A stretch of 64,000 bases of DNA from Sinorhizobium numidicum. GTDB taxonomy: Bacteria > Pseudomonadota > Alphaproteobacteria > Rhizobiales > Rhizobiaceae. The notes beneath the pieces are model-generated. The model saw nothing but the letters and a program-made list of their open reading frames with translations. It was not told where the DNA came from and ran no database searches. The position numbers and the translations under genes are program-made. The stretch lies in the NCBI RefSeq assembly GCF_029892045.1, contig NZ_CP120367.1:1426001-1490000 (forward strand), read 5' to 3'. Positions within the stretch are counted from its first letter, which is position 1; every line of letters starts with the position of its first letter. Positions 42,240 to 52,460 of this stretch are shown piece by piece.

Positions 42240-44817
42240 GGCTCGCAGAGGAGCCGGTGAGAGGAGCGATCTCGAAGGCCGTCCTGGCTGCGTGAACCTC
42301 CACCGGGCATGGATATTCACCCCGCCGCATCAGGCTATTGAGGCGCAGGGCTCTGTAGTTTTCGGGAACGAACACAAGGCCACTCGGAAAACGCTTGTTG
42401 ACCTTGAGCGTCGCCGTCAGTTCGCCCTGCGCGGAGCGCACGACCACCTGATCGCGATCCGAAAGGCCAAGCTGCGCGGCATCCTGCGTGCTCATTTCGA
42501 CATAGGGGTCATCCGCGACCGTATTCAGGATCTCCGAGTGCTCGGAAAGATATCCATTGTGGAACAGGCAGTTGCCGGTAACCAGCTTGAGCCGGCCGGT
42601 TGCAATGGGGGCAGGCGGGGGGGCGAAGAACTCGGCAACCGGCAACGCAGGGGCCGCCTTGGTGAATGCTCCGTCGACGCCAAGCCCGTCCTGCGTGAGC
42701 CCCTCATAGGCCGGAACAAGCCGGGCAATCTCGTCGAAAATCTCGCGTTCAATCGATGGCTGCAGCGTCTGATTGCAGAGCGCCGCGACGAAGTTGAAGA
42801 TCTCCAGATTGGCCCCCGCCTCGAAGGCGGGTTCACGGAACTTCGAGACTTTCTGGGTCCGGCCCTCGTTGTTGGTAAAAGTGCCGGATTCCTCGCCATA
42901 ACTCGCTGCGGGCAGCACCACATCGGCCAGGCCCGACGTATCCGTGAGGAACGCGTCCTGCACGATCAGGAGATCGGCGGCACCAAGCGCCCGTTGCACG
43001 AACCCCCGATCGGGATAAGACATCAGGGGGTCGCTTCCGGCGATATAGAGCGCGCCCATTTGTCCCCTGTGACAGAGCTCCAGCATCGCGTCGAAATCCG
43101 CGCCCGGTCCAGACGGAATCTCGGCGCCCCATGCCCGTTCGAGAGTTGCGCGCGCCGCATCATCGGCGACTGGGCGCAGCCCCGGCAGCGCCACCGGCAG
43201 AGCCCCCATATCCCAGGCGCCCAGTTGGTTGGCACGGTCGAAGAGGAACTGCACCGCCAGTCCCTTTCCGAGTAGGCGGAGAACCTGCAAAAGGTTGTAG
43301 AGCTGCTGCAACGTCGCGCGCGCTAGCGGCGATCTCAGGAGGTCGGCGCTGACAAGCACGGTGACGCTCCGGCCTTCCAGCAGCGCTGCGGCCAGACGGT
43401 CCGATTCATCACTGTCGACGGCCCCTGCTGCTGCACCGGCGGTTGTCGCGCCTATCTCCGCAAGAACGTCGGCCGGAAAGGCTTGACCAGCCGCCGCCAC
43501 GAGACCGGCCACCACGGCGGCAAGGCTCGCAGCCTCCCCGCCCGGGGGCACGCGAACAACCGCCCGGGCATCGGCGTCCAGACGGGATGGCCGCGCCGAG
43601 AGCATGAGCAATTGCGTCTGCCGCCGCCGCGCGGCATCACGCAGGAGGTACTCGGTGACCGGGTTCTCCTCGGTTACGTTGCCCCCAATGACCAGCGCGC
43701 AGTCGTTGCCGATCACCTCTTCGAGGGGCGCGCGGGTGTAGAAGCCCGCCACCAGCGAGCCCAACGTGTCGACAGGCGTGGACCAGCGCGACGAGCAGTC
43801 AATGTTGTTGGTGCGGAACACCGTCCGCATCAGCTTCTGAAACTGATAAAGCACCTCGTTAGGCAGACGCGGCGAGATGAGCCCGCCCGGGGCCTTGCCC
43901 TTTACCGCCGACAGGCGCCGGCGCAAATAGTCGCCCGCTTCCTCCCAAGAAACCGGAATCAGCGCGCCATCACGGCGGACCATCGGCCGCTTGATGCGGT
44001 CCGGGCTCTCGATGAAGTCGAGGCCAAAGCGGCCCCGCACACAGAGTGTTTCGCGGTTGACGCCATGCTCCCATTTCGAGCGGACCCGCATGAACTCGCC
44101 CTTGCGTGCTCCCACGGTGAGTTGGCAGCCGGTGCCGCAATGCGGGCAAACCGTGTCGGTCTCGGCCAGATCCCAGGGCCGCGCCTTGTAACGATAGGGG
44201 AAGCTCATCAGCGCGCCGACCGGGCAAACCTCGACGCAGTTACCGCACTGGTCGCAGCTTGCAAGACTACCCTCGAAGCCGGTGACGGCGGTATCCATGC
44301 CCTTTTCGACCGTGCCCAAAGCGACCGCGCCGACGACCTCCTCGCACATCCGCACACAGCGTTGGCATTGGATGCACCGGTTGACATTCATGATGATCAC
44401 TGGGCTGAGACGGATGTCCCTCGAGTGGAATACACGTTTGGCGTCGCGGAACCCGCTTTCGCGCGGCCCGTATGCCATCACCATATCCTGAAGCTCGCAC
44501 TCGCCGCCTTTGTCACAGATCGGGCAGTCGAGCGGGTGGTTAGCGAGCAGCATGTCGAGCATGGACGAGCGCGTTTCCTCGATCAGAGGCGTATTTGTCC
44601 GCACCACCATGCCGTCCGCGACGACCGTGGCGCAGGACGGCTGCAACCGCCGCTGCCCCTCGATCTCCACCAGGCACATGCGGCACGAGGCCAGCGCCGG
44701 AAGCCGCTTTAGGTAACAGAACGTCGGGATTTCGATGCCCAAACGCTCGGCGGCCTGCAGCACCGTGGAGCCAGCCTCAACTTCCAGCATTTCTCCGTCG
44801 ATCGTAATGCTAACCAT
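42220..44817 (-). CDS. nuoG: NADH-quinone oxidoreductase subunit G
   Basis: An 865-residue iron-sulfur/molybdopterin-fold subunit. The N-terminal 2Fe-2S domain has CYLKRLPALASCRMC and PSCATVV. Then come the His-Cys cluster HPLDCPICDKGGEC, two 4Fe-4S motifs (CIQCQRCVRMCE, CDQCGNCVEVCP) and a further CPHCGTGCQLTV with LCVRGR, the optional cluster N7. The C-terminal formate-dehydrogenase-like domain extends to residue 865. The last few codons (SPTAPRV) and the stop come from the RIME repeat. ATG 44817 follows GAGGAAGT. Confidence 0.95.
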   Translation of the reverse strand: MVSITIDGEMLEVEAGSTVLQAAERLGIEIPTFCYLKRLPALASCRMCLVEIEGQRRLQPSCATVVADGMVVRTNTPLIEETRSSMLDMLLANHPLDCPICDKGGECELQDMVMAYGPRESGFRDAKRVFHSRDIRLSPVIIMNVNRCIQCQRCVRMCEEVVGAVALGTVEKGMDTAVTGFEGSLASCDQCGNCVEVCPVGALMSFPYRYKARPWDLAETDTVCPHCGTGCQLTVGARKGEFMRVRSKWEHGVNRETLCVRGRFGLDFIESPDRIKRPMVRRDGALIPVSWEEAGDYLRRRLSAVKGKAPGGLISPRLPNEVLYQFQKLMRTVFRTNNIDCSSRWSTPVDTLGSLVAGFYTRAPLEEVIGNDCALVIGGNVTEENPVTEYLLRDAARRRQTQLLMLSARPSRLDADARAVVRVPPGGEAASLAAVVAGLVAAAGQAFPADVLAEIGATTAGAAAGAVDSDESDRLAAALLEGRSVTVLVSADLLRSPLARATLQQLYNLLQVLRLLGKGLAVQFLFDRANQLGAWDMGALPVALPGLRPVADDAARATLERAWGAEIPSGPGADFDAMLELCHRGQMGALYIAGSDPLMSYPDRGFVQRALGAADLLIVQDAFLTDTSGLADVVLPAASYGEESGTFTNNEGRTQKVSKFREPAFEAGANLEIFNFVAALCNQTLQPSIEREIFDEIARLVPAYEGLTQDGLGVDGAFTKAAPALPVAEFFAPPPAPIATGRLKLVTGNCLFHNGYLSEHSEILNTVADDPYVEMSTQDAAQLGLSDRDQVVVRSAQGELTATLKVNKRFPSGLVFVPENYRALRLNSLMRRGEYPCPVEVHAARTAFEIAPLTGSSASPTAPRV

Positions 44818-44850
44818 ACTTCCTCGCAGCCCTATCCCAGCGCACTCCTT

Positions 44851-44965
44851 TAGAGCGGGATGAGGAAAAGTGCGTGCGGTTTTCCGCCCGCATTCCGCTC
44901 TACGCGATTAGAGTCGATCACGTTTATGATCTTGGGTCGATTCGACCCGAAATCATCGTGATCTA
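44851..44965. repeat. Palindromic repeat, second family (copy 2)
   Basis: Same two-palindrome design as 13391-13502 with few changes (TAGAGCGGGAT..., then GATCACG...CGTGATC). It fills the nuoF-nuoG gap and supplies the TAG stop of nuoF at 44963-44965. Confidence 0.8.
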
Positions 44966-46228
44966 GTGAAACGGACATCTCCGCTCCTCGATATGGGTGA
45001 CGAACTCATCGCGGAAATGCGCGAGTGCCGCCCGCAATCCCATCGCCGCGCCGTCACCCAAGGCACAAAATGTATTGCCGAAAATGCCTTTGCAGAGCAT
45101 CTCCAGCTGCTCCAGATCGCCGGTTGCGCCCTCCCCGGCCTCAATGCGGCGCAGTACCTTCACGACCCAGTTCAATCCTTCCCGGCATGGCGTGCACTTG
45201 CCGCAGGACTCATGGTGGAAGAACTCGATGATCCGGGTCGAGACCTTGACCATGCAGGTCGAGTCGTCGATCACGATAACGCCAGCCGAACCGAGCATCG
45301 AGCCGGCGGCGGCCAGCGAGTCGAAATCCATCCCCACCTCCAGCCCGTGCTCCGGGATCATCGGCGCCGAGACCCCGCCCGGAATCACCGCCTTGATCCT
45401 GCGTCCCGGCAGCGGGCCGCCGGCGTGGTTCTCGACCAGTTCACGCAGCGGTATGCCCATCGGCAACTCGTAGAGGCCGGGTTTGCGCACCTGCCCGCTG
45501 AGGCAGTAGAGCTTCGGGCCGGGGCTCTTATCCGGGCCGATGCCCCGAAACCAGTGCGGCCCCCGCATGACGATATGCGGTACGCAAGCGAGGGTCTCGA
45601 CATTGTTGATTACTGTGGGGCTGGCGTAGAGCCCGGCCACGGCCGGAAACGGCGGTTTCAATCGCGGCTGCGCCCGCTTACCCTCGAGCGACTCGAGCAT
45701 CGCGGTCTCCTCGCCGCAGATATACGCGCCGGCGCCGCAGTGAATGTGCACGGCGAAATTGAAATCCGAGCCCAGAACGCTCGTTCCCAGATAACCCTTT
45801 TCGTGAGCCTCGGCGATCGCCTGCTCCAGGCGACGAATCGCGGTCACATATTCTCCGCGGATGTAGACATAGGCAGTTTCGGCCCCAATCGCGTAGGCGC
45901 TTACCGCCAGCCCCTCGATCAGCTGGTGCGGGTCGCGTTCCATGATGATCCGGTCCTTGAAGGTGCCCGGCTCGCCCTCATCGGCGTTACAGCACAGATA
46001 TTTCGGCTTGTCGGGTCGCTTCGGCACGAAACTCCATTTCATGCCCGTGGGGAATCCGGCACCGCCGCGACCGCGCAGGTTGGACTGTTTGACGAGCTCG
46101 ACGACCTCGTCAGGCGTGTACTCGCGCAGCACCTTCGCCAGCGCCTGGTAGCCGCCGCCGGCCTCATAGGTCGACAGCAAATGACCGTCCGGCACGTCGA
46201 CATTTTTGAGAAGAACCGGCTCGAACAT
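44963..46228 (-). CDS. nuoF: NADH-quinone oxidoreductase subunit F
   Basis: A 421-residue flavoprotein holding FMN, the NADH site and cluster N3. Visible features are GRGGAGFPTGMKW (FMN/NADH loop), CNADEGEPGTFKDR, YIRGEY, GAYICGEETAMLESLEG and the 4Fe-4S ligands ESCGKCTPCREG plus a fourth Cys in FCALGDGAA. The ATG at 46228 follows GGGAGAG and starts the family-length protein 4 bp after the nuoE stop. Confidence 0.96.
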   Translation of the reverse strand: MFEPVLLKNVDVPDGHLLSTYEAGGGYQALAKVLREYTPDEVVELVKQSNLRGRGGAGFPTGMKWSFVPKRPDKPKYLCCNADEGEPGTFKDRIIMERDPHQLIEGLAVSAYAIGAETAYVYIRGEYVTAIRRLEQAIAEAHEKGYLGTSVLGSDFNFAVHIHCGAGAYICGEETAMLESLEGKRAQPRLKPPFPAVAGLYASPTVINNVETLACVPHIVMRGPHWFRGIGPDKSPGPKLYCLSGQVRKPGLYELPMGIPLRELVENHAGGPLPGRRIKAVIPGGVSAPMIPEHGLEVGMDFDSLAAAGSMLGSAGVIVIDDSTCMVKVSTRIIEFFHHESCGKCTPCREGLNWVVKVLRRIEAGEGATGDLEQLEMLCKGIFGNTFCALGDGAAMGLRAALAHFRDEFVTHIEERRCPFH

Positions 46229-46232
46229 GGCG

Positions 46233-46745
46233 CTACTCTCCCGGCGGTCGCGTAGAGGCGTGCTCAACGTTCGCTACCCGCGCCGCCGCAGCCCGGAGGC
46301 TGTCCAGGAGTGCGTCTATCCGCGCGACATCGAGGTCGCCGTGGTAATCGTCGCCGACTTGCATCACCGGAGCCATCTCGCAGGCACCGAGGCACTCGAC
46401 GGTCGAAAGCGTGAACAGCCCGTCCGGGGTGGTGCCGCCCTTCTTGATCCCCAGCGCCGTTTCCAGATGCTTCAGCAGGTCCTCGGATCCGCACAGCATG
46501 CAGGAAACATTGTCACAGAGCTGCAGGTGGAACATGCCCACAGGCTCGGTATGGAAGAGTGTGTAAAAGGTGGCCAGCTCGTAGACCCAGATCCGCTCGA
46601 CCCCGAGAATGTCGGCGACCTCTTCCAGCACCGGACCGGGCAGATGGCCATGCTTCTTCTGTGCGATCAGCAGCGCGGGCATGATCGCCGAGCGCCGGTC
46701 GGGATACCGCGCCGCCGCCGACTTGATCTCTTCGCGCATATTCAT
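46233..46745 (-). CDS. nuoE: NADH-quinone oxidoreductase subunit E
   Basis: A 170-residue thioredoxin-fold subunit with 2Fe-2S cluster N1a. Ligands are in LCDNVSCMLCGS and ECLGACEMAP. The N-terminal helical part has YPDRRSAIMPALLIAQKKHG. Start ATG 46745, or the second ATG two codons later, with AGGGAGG upstream. It lies 18 bp after the nuoD stop. Confidence 0.95.
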   Translation of the reverse strand: MNMREEIKSAAARYPDRRSAIMPALLIAQKKHGHLPGPVLEEVADILGVERIWVYELATFYTLFHTEPVGMFHLQLCDNVSCMLCGSEDLLKHLETALGIKKGGTTPDGLFTLSTVECLGACEMAPVMQVGDDYHGDLDVARIDALLDSLRAAAARVANVEHASTRPPGE

Positions 46746-46763
46746 CGCGTCTGAACCTCCCTG

Positions 46764-47978
46764 CTACTTGTCCACCTCGGCCATCACGGGGTCGAGGCTG
46801 CCGAGCACTGCGATCATGTCGGCCAGGTAGCGTGCATTCGTCACACCGAACAGAGCCTGAAGGTTGACGAAGGACGGTGCTCGCACCTTCATCCGGAACG
46901 GCTTCGGCGATCCGTCGCTGATGATGTAGAACCCCAGCTCACCCTTTGGCGCCTCGATCGCCGAATAGACCTCGCCCTTGGGTACATTGAAGCCATAGGC
47001 CGACAGGTCGAAATGCTGGATCAAAGCCTCCATCGAGCAATGCACCTTGTCCTTGTCCACCGGGAAAGCGACTGTCGGCATGTCGATCTGGAACGGCCCT
47101 TCGGGCATCTGGTCGATGCATTGTTCGATGATCCGCATGCTTTCGCGCATCTCGTCGACCCGGCACTGCCAGCGCGCATAGCAATCGCCCTCTTTGCGGA
47201 CGATGACGTTAAAATCGAGCCGGTCGTAAATTTCGTAAGGTTCGTCGCGCCGCATGTCCCAGTCGACACCGGAAGCGCGCAGGTTCGGGCCGCTCAGGCC
47301 GAGATCGACAGCGTCCTCGGCGGAGATCACGCCGACCCCTTTCGTGCGCTTGAGGAACACCCGGTTATTCTCCATCAATCGCTCATAATCACGGATCCGG
47401 TTCGGGAAGATGTCGCAGAACTCCCTGATCTTGGGAAAGAAACCGTCAGGCAGGTCCTCGCGGACCCCGCCAACCCTGCAGAAGGAAGTGTGCATGCGCG
47501 CACCGCTAATCATTTCCAACAGGTCCATGATCATTTCGCGCTCGCGCATGACGTAAAGCAGCGCGGTCATGGCACCGAGATCCATTGGCAGCGCGCCGGT
47601 GATCAGGAGATGACCGGAGATCCGTGCCAGCTCGGCCATCATCACGCGGATATACTGCGCTCGGATCGGTGCTTCTATGCCGAGGAGTTTCTCCACCGCG
47701 AGCGCGAAGGCGAGGTTGTTGGAAGGCGGGCAGAGATAGTCGAGCCGGTCCGTCAGCGGGAAAATCTGGGTATAGGTGAAGCTTTCCGCCAGTTTTTCGG
47801 TGCCGCGGTGCAGGTAGCCGATATGCGGGTCCACGCGCTCGACGTACTCGCCGTCCAGTTCGAGGACGAGCCGAAGAACCCCATGGGTGCTGGGGTGCTG
47901 CGGGCCGAGGTTGAGAAGCACTTCCTTGGTATTGAGCGCTTCGCCTTCCGGCCTGCTGAGCTCGGTGACTTCGGTCAT
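46764..47978 (-). CDS. nuoD: NADH-quinone oxidoreductase subunit D
   Basis: A 404-residue 49-kDa subunit forming the quinone site with NuoB. Typical segments are LGPQHPSTHGVLRLVLELDGE, PHIGYLHRGTEKLAE, LTDRLDYLCPPSNNLAFALAVE and the C-terminal ASFVNLQALFGVTNARYLADMIAVLGSLDPVMAEVDK. Full length; separate from nuoC by 27 bp. Confidence 0.96.
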   Translation of the reverse strand: MTEVTELSRPEGEALNTKEVLLNLGPQHPSTHGVLRLVLELDGEYVERVDPHIGYLHRGTEKLAESFTYTQIFPLTDRLDYLCPPSNNLAFALAVEKLLGIEAPIRAQYIRVMMAELARISGHLLITGALPMDLGAMTALLYVMREREMIMDLLEMISGARMHTSFCRVGGVREDLPDGFFPKIREFCDIFPNRIRDYERLMENNRVFLKRTKGVGVISAEDAVDLGLSGPNLRASGVDWDMRRDEPYEIYDRLDFNVIVRKEGDCYARWQCRVDEMRESMRIIEQCIDQMPEGPFQIDMPTVAFPVDKDKVHCSMEALIQHFDLSAYGFNVPKGEVYSAIEAPKGELGFYIISDGSPKPFRMKVRAPSFVNLQALFGVTNARYLADMIAVLGSLDPVMAEVDK

Positions 47979-48005
47979 CTCAACTCTCCGGCGTCACGGC
48001 CTCCC

Positions 48006-48542
48006 TTACGGAATTTCCCTGGTGGCGAGGTCGGGCTGCGTTGGCGGCGGACCTTCGGCACCGAACGGGTTCAACTTGTCTTTGTAGCCCCGCAGGGGGA
48101 AGTCCTTGCGCTGGGGAAAGCCCTCGAAGCCTTCCCACATGTAGATCCGGCGCAGATCGGGGTGCCCCTCGAACCTGATGCCATACATGTCCCAGGCCTC
48201 GCGCTCATGCCAGTTGGCGGTGCGCCAAACTCCCGTGACCGAGGGAACCTGCGGGGGATCGCCAAGCCGGCACTTGATGCGAACCCGCCACCTGTTAGGC
48301 AGCGAATAGAGGTGGTACACCGCCTCGAACCGCGGCGTTTCGGGATAATAATCAACCCCGCAGATATCCGAGAGGAAATTGAATTGCAGCGCCGGATGTT
48401 CTTTCAGAAACCGGCAGAACTCGACGATCTTCTCAGGCGGAACAGCAAAGACGTGAATGCCATGCGCGGCGCCGAGGTCCTCGATTGCTCCCTCGAAGCG
48501 CTCCAGGATCAGAGCGCGATTGAGAGGCGGCCCCACGCTCAT
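48006..48542 (-). CDS. nuoC: NADH-quinone oxidoreductase subunit C
   Basis: A 178-residue 30-kDa-type subunit. The conserved stretch is [20 protein letters not shown] followed by [20 protein letters not shown]. It is not fused to NuoD. The ATG at 48542 overlaps the nuoB stop by 4 nt (ATGA), giving a shorter protein than the open frame that extends into nuoB. Confidence 0.93.
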   Translation of the reverse strand: MSVGPPLNRALILERFEGAIEDLGAAHGIHVFAVPPEKIVEFCRFLKEHPALQFNFLSDICGVDYYPETPRFEAVYHLYSLPNRWRVRIKCRLGDPPQVPSVTGVWRTANWHEREAWDMYGIRFEGHPDLRRIYMWEGFEGFPQRKDFPLRGYKDKLNPFGAEGPPPTQPDLATREIP

Positions 48543-49042
48543 GAGGCTGTAACCCGATCCAGAGGCGTCCCGGTCAGCGCGCGGGACCTCTTGATCTTCT
48601 CTTGAAGCAGGAGGAAGCCGTGCATCAACGCCTCTGGCCGCGGTGGACAGCCCGGCACATGCACGTCGACGGGCACGAAGGTTTCCGACCCCTGCACCAC
48701 GGCGTAGGTGTTGTAGACCCCGCCCGAAATAGCGCAGGTGCCCATTGCGATCACCCAACGCGGTTCCGGCATCTGGTCATAAAGCCGCCGCACGACGGGT
48801 GCGAATTTCCGGGTGACGGTGCCTGCGATGATCATCACATCGGACTGTCGCGGCGAGGGGCGGAACACCACGCCGAACCGGTCGAGGTCATAGCGCGCGC
48901 AACCGGCCGAGATCATCTCGATGGCGCAGCAGGCAATGCCGAAGGTCTCAGGCCACAACGCCGATCTTCGGCCCCAACTGATGACGCTGTCGGCCGTGGT
49001 GAACAGTACGCTGTCGCGGATGGCGTTGTTTACTCCTCCCAT
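48539..49042 (-). CDS. nuoB: NADH-quinone oxidoreductase subunit B
   Basis: A 167-residue subunit with terminal cluster N2. The tandem Cys motif GIACCAIEM, then GTCAISGG and [11 protein letters not shown], give all four ligands. The ATG at 49042 follows GGGAGCG and overlaps the nuoA end by 13 bp; the longer open frame is nuoA read out of frame. Confidence 0.95.
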   Translation of the reverse strand: MGGVNNAIRDSVLFTTADSVISWGRRSALWPETFGIACCAIEMISAGCARYDLDRFGVVFRPSPRQSDVMIIAGTVTRKFAPVVRRLYDQMPEPRWVIAMGTCAISGGVYNTYAVVQGSETFVPVDVHVPGCPPRPEALMHGFLLLQEKIKRSRALTGTPLDRVTAS

Positions 49043-49395
49043 TCCAGCGCTCCCTTCAGCCAAGCGTAGGCGAAGCCCACAATAAGCAGCAACATGAAGA
49101 CGAACATCTCGACATAACCGACCAGCCCGATGTCTTTCAGGACGACGGCCCAGGGAAAGAGGAACATCGTCTCGACGTCGAAGACCACCAACAGGATCGC
49201 GAGGATAAAGAACTGCACCCTGAAGCGGCCCCCGGCAGCCTCGCCCGCCGGATCCATGCCGCATTCATAGGGCATGTTCTTCGCGGCATAGGGATTGGAC
49301 GGGCGCAGTAGCGAGGAGACGAAAAGCGTCGCCCCCGCCACCAGAACAATTCCGGCGACCATGAAAAGAACGGGCAGGAATTCCATTGCAGTCAT
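49030..49395 (-). CDS. nuoA: NADH-quinone oxidoreductase subunit A
   Basis: A 121-residue three-helix membrane subunit. Family landmarks are [20 protein letters not shown] and [20 protein letters not shown] with its buried acidic residues. The start was set at ATG 49395, with an alternative at 49386. It begins the A-G half of the cluster, 151 bp after the nuoN stop. Confidence 0.95.
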   Translation of the reverse strand: MTAMEFLPVLFMVAGIVLVAGATLFVSSLLRPSNPYAAKNMPYECGMDPAGEAAGGRFRVQFFILAILLVVFDVETMFLFPWAVVLKDIGLVGYVEMFVFMLLLIVGFAYAWLKGALEWEE

Positions 49396-49546
49396 ATCGT
49401 ATCGCCCCGGCCACGCAACGAGGGCTTTGCTCAGGCCGCGATTAACCCAATTCGGGACCAATGCCGTCGCCCCGAGAAGCGACTTGGGCAATCCTTTCGT
49501 GACTGTGAGTCTATTCCGTCGGGCGGATCATTGCAAATCCAATCGA

Positions 49547-50980
49547 TTAGCCGCCAAACACCGAATGTTGGGCAAGCCTCAGAAACCACGCTGGAAATAG
49601 GCCGATGCCGATGGTGCCGGCGGCGGTGACGGCGAGCGTGGCGCGGACCAGGGGCGTCAGGGCCGGGTCGAACGCTCTCTGCGGCTCGCGCATGTAGATC
49701 ACCATGACGATTCGGATGTAAAAGTAGGCGGCGACGACGCTCAGCAGCACTGCGATCACCGCCAGCATGACGAAACCTCGCTCGACGAGCGCGACCAGCA
49801 CGTAGAACTTGGCGAAGAACCCGGCCGTCGGCGGAATGCCGGCCAGCGAGAACAGATAGAGCAGCATCAGAAGCGCCAGCCCCGGATGCGACTTGGCGAA
49901 ACCTGCATAGTCTTCGATAACCTCGCCCGAGAAATCGCCGTTCCGCATCATGATGACGGCGCCGAAAATGCCGAGATTCATGAAAGAGTAGATCAGCAGG
50001 TAGAGCATCACGCTGGCGATCCCGTCCGCCCCGCCGGCCACCACGCCGAAAATGGCGAACCCGGCATGGGCGATGCTGGAATAGGCCAAGAGGCGCTTGA
50101 AATTATCCTGTACCAGCGCCACGAAACTGCCGAGCGCCATCGTCACCACCGCAATGACAGCGACGATGATCCACGCGTCCGAGGCTGCGACCAGCGGATT
50201 GAGGAACACCCGCAGGATCACCGCGAACCCCGCCGCCTTGGGCGCCACCGACATGAAGGCGGTGATCGTCGTCGGCGCGCCTTCATAGACATCCGGTACC
50301 CACATATGGAACGGCACCGCGCCGACCTTGAAGACCAGCCCCGCGACAATGAAGACCACCGCCAGCAGCAATCCGGGATCGAGCGGATCGCCGGTCACCG
50401 CCGCAGCCATCCCGTCCAGCTGCGTCGTGCCGGTGAGCCCGTAGACCAGCGAAACGCCGTAAAGGAAAATCCCGCTCGATACCGCGCCAAGGATCACGTA
50501 TTTCAGCGCCGCTTCGTTCGACCGCCGCTCTCGCCGCAGGAAGCCGGTCAGCACACAGGTGCAGAGCACCATCAGTTCGAGGCCCACATAGATCGACAGG
50601 AGATCGGTCGCGGAGGCCATGATCATCATTCCCGAAAGCGCGAAGAGCAGCAGGACATAGTATTCGCTGTTCCCGATCCCTTCGATATCGGCATATTTTC
50701 GCGAAAGGAGGAATGTCAGAACGGTGGCTAAGTAAAACACGAACTTGAAGAAGACCGCGAAGCGGTCGGCGATGAACATGCCCGTGTAGGCCGGCCGCAC
50801 CTCGCCCGCCAGCATGAGTGTCCCCAAGGCGGCAATCAGTACGATCGCAACGGAAGCCCAGACAAGGAAATGTCCCTTTCGCACAAATTGTCCGAGGATC
50901 AGCAGGATGCAGGCCCCAGTGACCACCACGATCTCGGGCAGGCTCGCTAGAATCGACTGGAAGAGCGCGGCGGCGGTCAT
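49547..50980 (-). CDS. nuoN: NADH-quinone oxidoreductase subunit N
   Basis: A 477-residue antiporter-like pumping subunit of about 14 helices. It shows the DLLSIYVGLELMVLCTCVLTG segment with the key Glu, FKVGAVPFHMWVPDVYEGAP with its Lys/His, FKRLLAYSSIAHAGF and PTAGFFAKFYVL. It overlaps the nuoM stop by 4 nt. Confidence 0.95.
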   Translation of the reverse strand: MTAAALFQSILASLPEIVVVTGACILLILGQFVRKGHFLVWASVAIVLIAALGTLMLAGEVRPAYTGMFIADRFAVFFKFVFYLATVLTFLLSRKYADIEGIGNSEYYVLLLFALSGMMIMASATDLLSIYVGLELMVLCTCVLTGFLRRERRSNEAALKYVILGAVSSGIFLYGVSLVYGLTGTTQLDGMAAAVTGDPLDPGLLLAVVFIVAGLVFKVGAVPFHMWVPDVYEGAPTTITAFMSVAPKAAGFAVILRVFLNPLVAASDAWIIVAVIAVVTMALGSFVALVQDNFKRLLAYSSIAHAGFAIFGVVAGGADGIASVMLYLLIYSFMNLGIFGAVIMMRNGDFSGEVIEDYAGFAKSHPGLALLMLLYLFSLAGIPPTAGFFAKFYVLVALVERGFVMLAVIAVLLSVVAAYFYIRIVMVIYMREPQRAFDPALTPLVRATLAVTAAGTIGIGLFPAWFLRLAQHSVFGG

Positions 50981-52452
50981 TGGCCGCTCTCCTTACCGTG
51001 CACCTGCACCAGCAGATGCTTCACCGAGGCGTCGATGATGTCGAGAAAGGGTTTCGGATAGAGCCCGACCCAAAGCACGAAGACAGCCAGCGGCAGGATC
51101 GCAGCCATCTCGCGGGCGTTCACGTCGCGTATCTTAAACCGGGCGTTGACGCTGGCCGGACCAAGCGCGACTTTCCGATACATGCCAAGCAGATAGGCCG
51201 CGCCCAGCAATGCGCCCAAAACGGCGGCGGCGCCGACGGCCAGATTGGCCGCGAACCCACCCGACAGCACTAGCAACTCGCCCACGAACGAATTCGTTCC
51301 CGGCAGCGCCATCGATGACAAGATGAACAGCGCTAGAAACGCGGTATAGACCGGCGCCGCCTTCATCAACCCGCCATAATCCGCCATGCTGCGCGTATGT
51401 GTCCGCTCGTAGATCAGGCCGACGAACAGGAACAACGCGCCCGTCGTTACGCCATGATTGAACATTTGCAGGATGCCGCCCTCGATCCCGCGGAGGTTCA
51501 GTGCAAAAATCCCTAGCGTCACGAAACCCATGTGGCTGATGCTGGAATAGGCCACCAGCTTCTTCAGGTCGTCCTGCGCCAGCGCCAGCAACCCGCCATA
51601 GATGATCGCAAGCGCCGAAAGCGCCAGCATCAACGTCGAATAATGCACCGACGCCTCCGGCAGTATCGGCAGCGAGAACCGCAAGAATCCGTAGGCGCCC
51701 ATCTTCAGGAGCACTCCGGCGAGGATGATGCTGCCCGCCGTCGGCGCCTGCACATGGGCGTCCGGCAGCCAGGTGTGGACCGGGACCATCGGCACCTTGA
51801 CGGCGAAGGCGATCAGGAAGGCGAAGAACAGCCAGGACTGGACCTGGAACGGCAAATCCTGCGCTGTCAGGGCGAGAATGTCGAAGGTCTCGCCGCCGTG
51901 GAAATAGAGCACGATGACACCGATTAGGAACAGGAGGCTGCCCGCCAGCGTGTAGAGGAAGAACTTGAAGGCCGCATAGACCCGGCCGTCGCCGCCCCAG
52001 ACGCCGATGATCAGGTACATCGGGATCAGCATCGCCTCCCAGAAGACGTAGAACAAGAACAGGTCGAGCGCGCAGAACACCCCCAGCATCAGCGCCTGCA
52101 TGACCAGCAGACTGACCATGAACTCCTTCACCTTGCGGTCGATCGCGACCCATGAGGCGAGCACGCAGATCGAGCCCAACAACGCGGTCAGGAACACAAA
52201 GAGAGCGCTGATCCCGTCGATGCCCAGCGCATAAGTGATCCCGAGCGCGGGCACCCACGGGCGCGTCTCGGTGAACTGCATCTCGTGGGTAGTGGTGTTG
52301 AAGTTGGCCAGCATGGCGACGCAGAGAGCGAGATCGAGGACGGTGACACCCAGCGCTGTCCACCGCACCGCATCGTCACTGCGGAGAAACATCAGAACCG
52401 CGGCCCCGGCGGCCGGCGTGAGTACGATGAGACTAAGTAGCGGGAATCCCAT
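50977..52452 (-). CDS. nuoM: NADH-quinone oxidoreductase subunit M
   Basis: A 491-residue pumping subunit. Landmarks are FYVFWEAMLIPMYLIIGVWG, AFAVKVPMVPVHTWLPDAHV, KKLVAYSSISHMGFVTLG and PGTNSFVGELLVL. The ATG at 52452 was chosen (GGGGG 4-8 nt upstream); a GTG six codons earlier overlaps the previous stop. Standard length. Confidence 0.95.
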   Translation of the reverse strand: MGFPLLSLIVLTPAAGAAVLMFLRSDDAVRWTALGVTVLDLALCVAMLANFNTTTHEMQFTETRPWVPALGITYALGIDGISALFVFLTALLGSICVLASWVAIDRKVKEFMVSLLVMQALMLGVFCALDLFLFYVFWEAMLIPMYLIIGVWGGDGRVYAAFKFFLYTLAGSLLFLIGVIVLYFHGGETFDILALTAQDLPFQVQSWLFFAFLIAFAVKVPMVPVHTWLPDAHVQAPTAGSIILAGVLLKMGAYGFLRFSLPILPEASVHYSTLMLALSALAIIYGGLLALAQDDLKKLVAYSSISHMGFVTLGIFALNLRGIEGGILQMFNHGVTTGALFLFVGLIYERTHTRSMADYGGLMKAAPVYTAFLALFILSSMALPGTNSFVGELLVLSGGFAANLAVGAAAVLGALLGAAYLLGMYRKVALGPASVNARFKIRDVNAREMAAILPLAVFVLWVGLYPKPFLDIIDASVKHLLVQVHGKESGQ

Positions 52453-52460
52453 CGCACCCC

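Noticed and set aside
44966..46255. 429-codon plus-strand open frame
   Set aside because: Antisense of nuoF, whose iron-sulfur motifs are clear on the minus strand.
47013..48605. 530-codon plus-strand open frame over nuoC-nuoD
   Set aside because: Shadow of nuoC and nuoD on the opposite strand.
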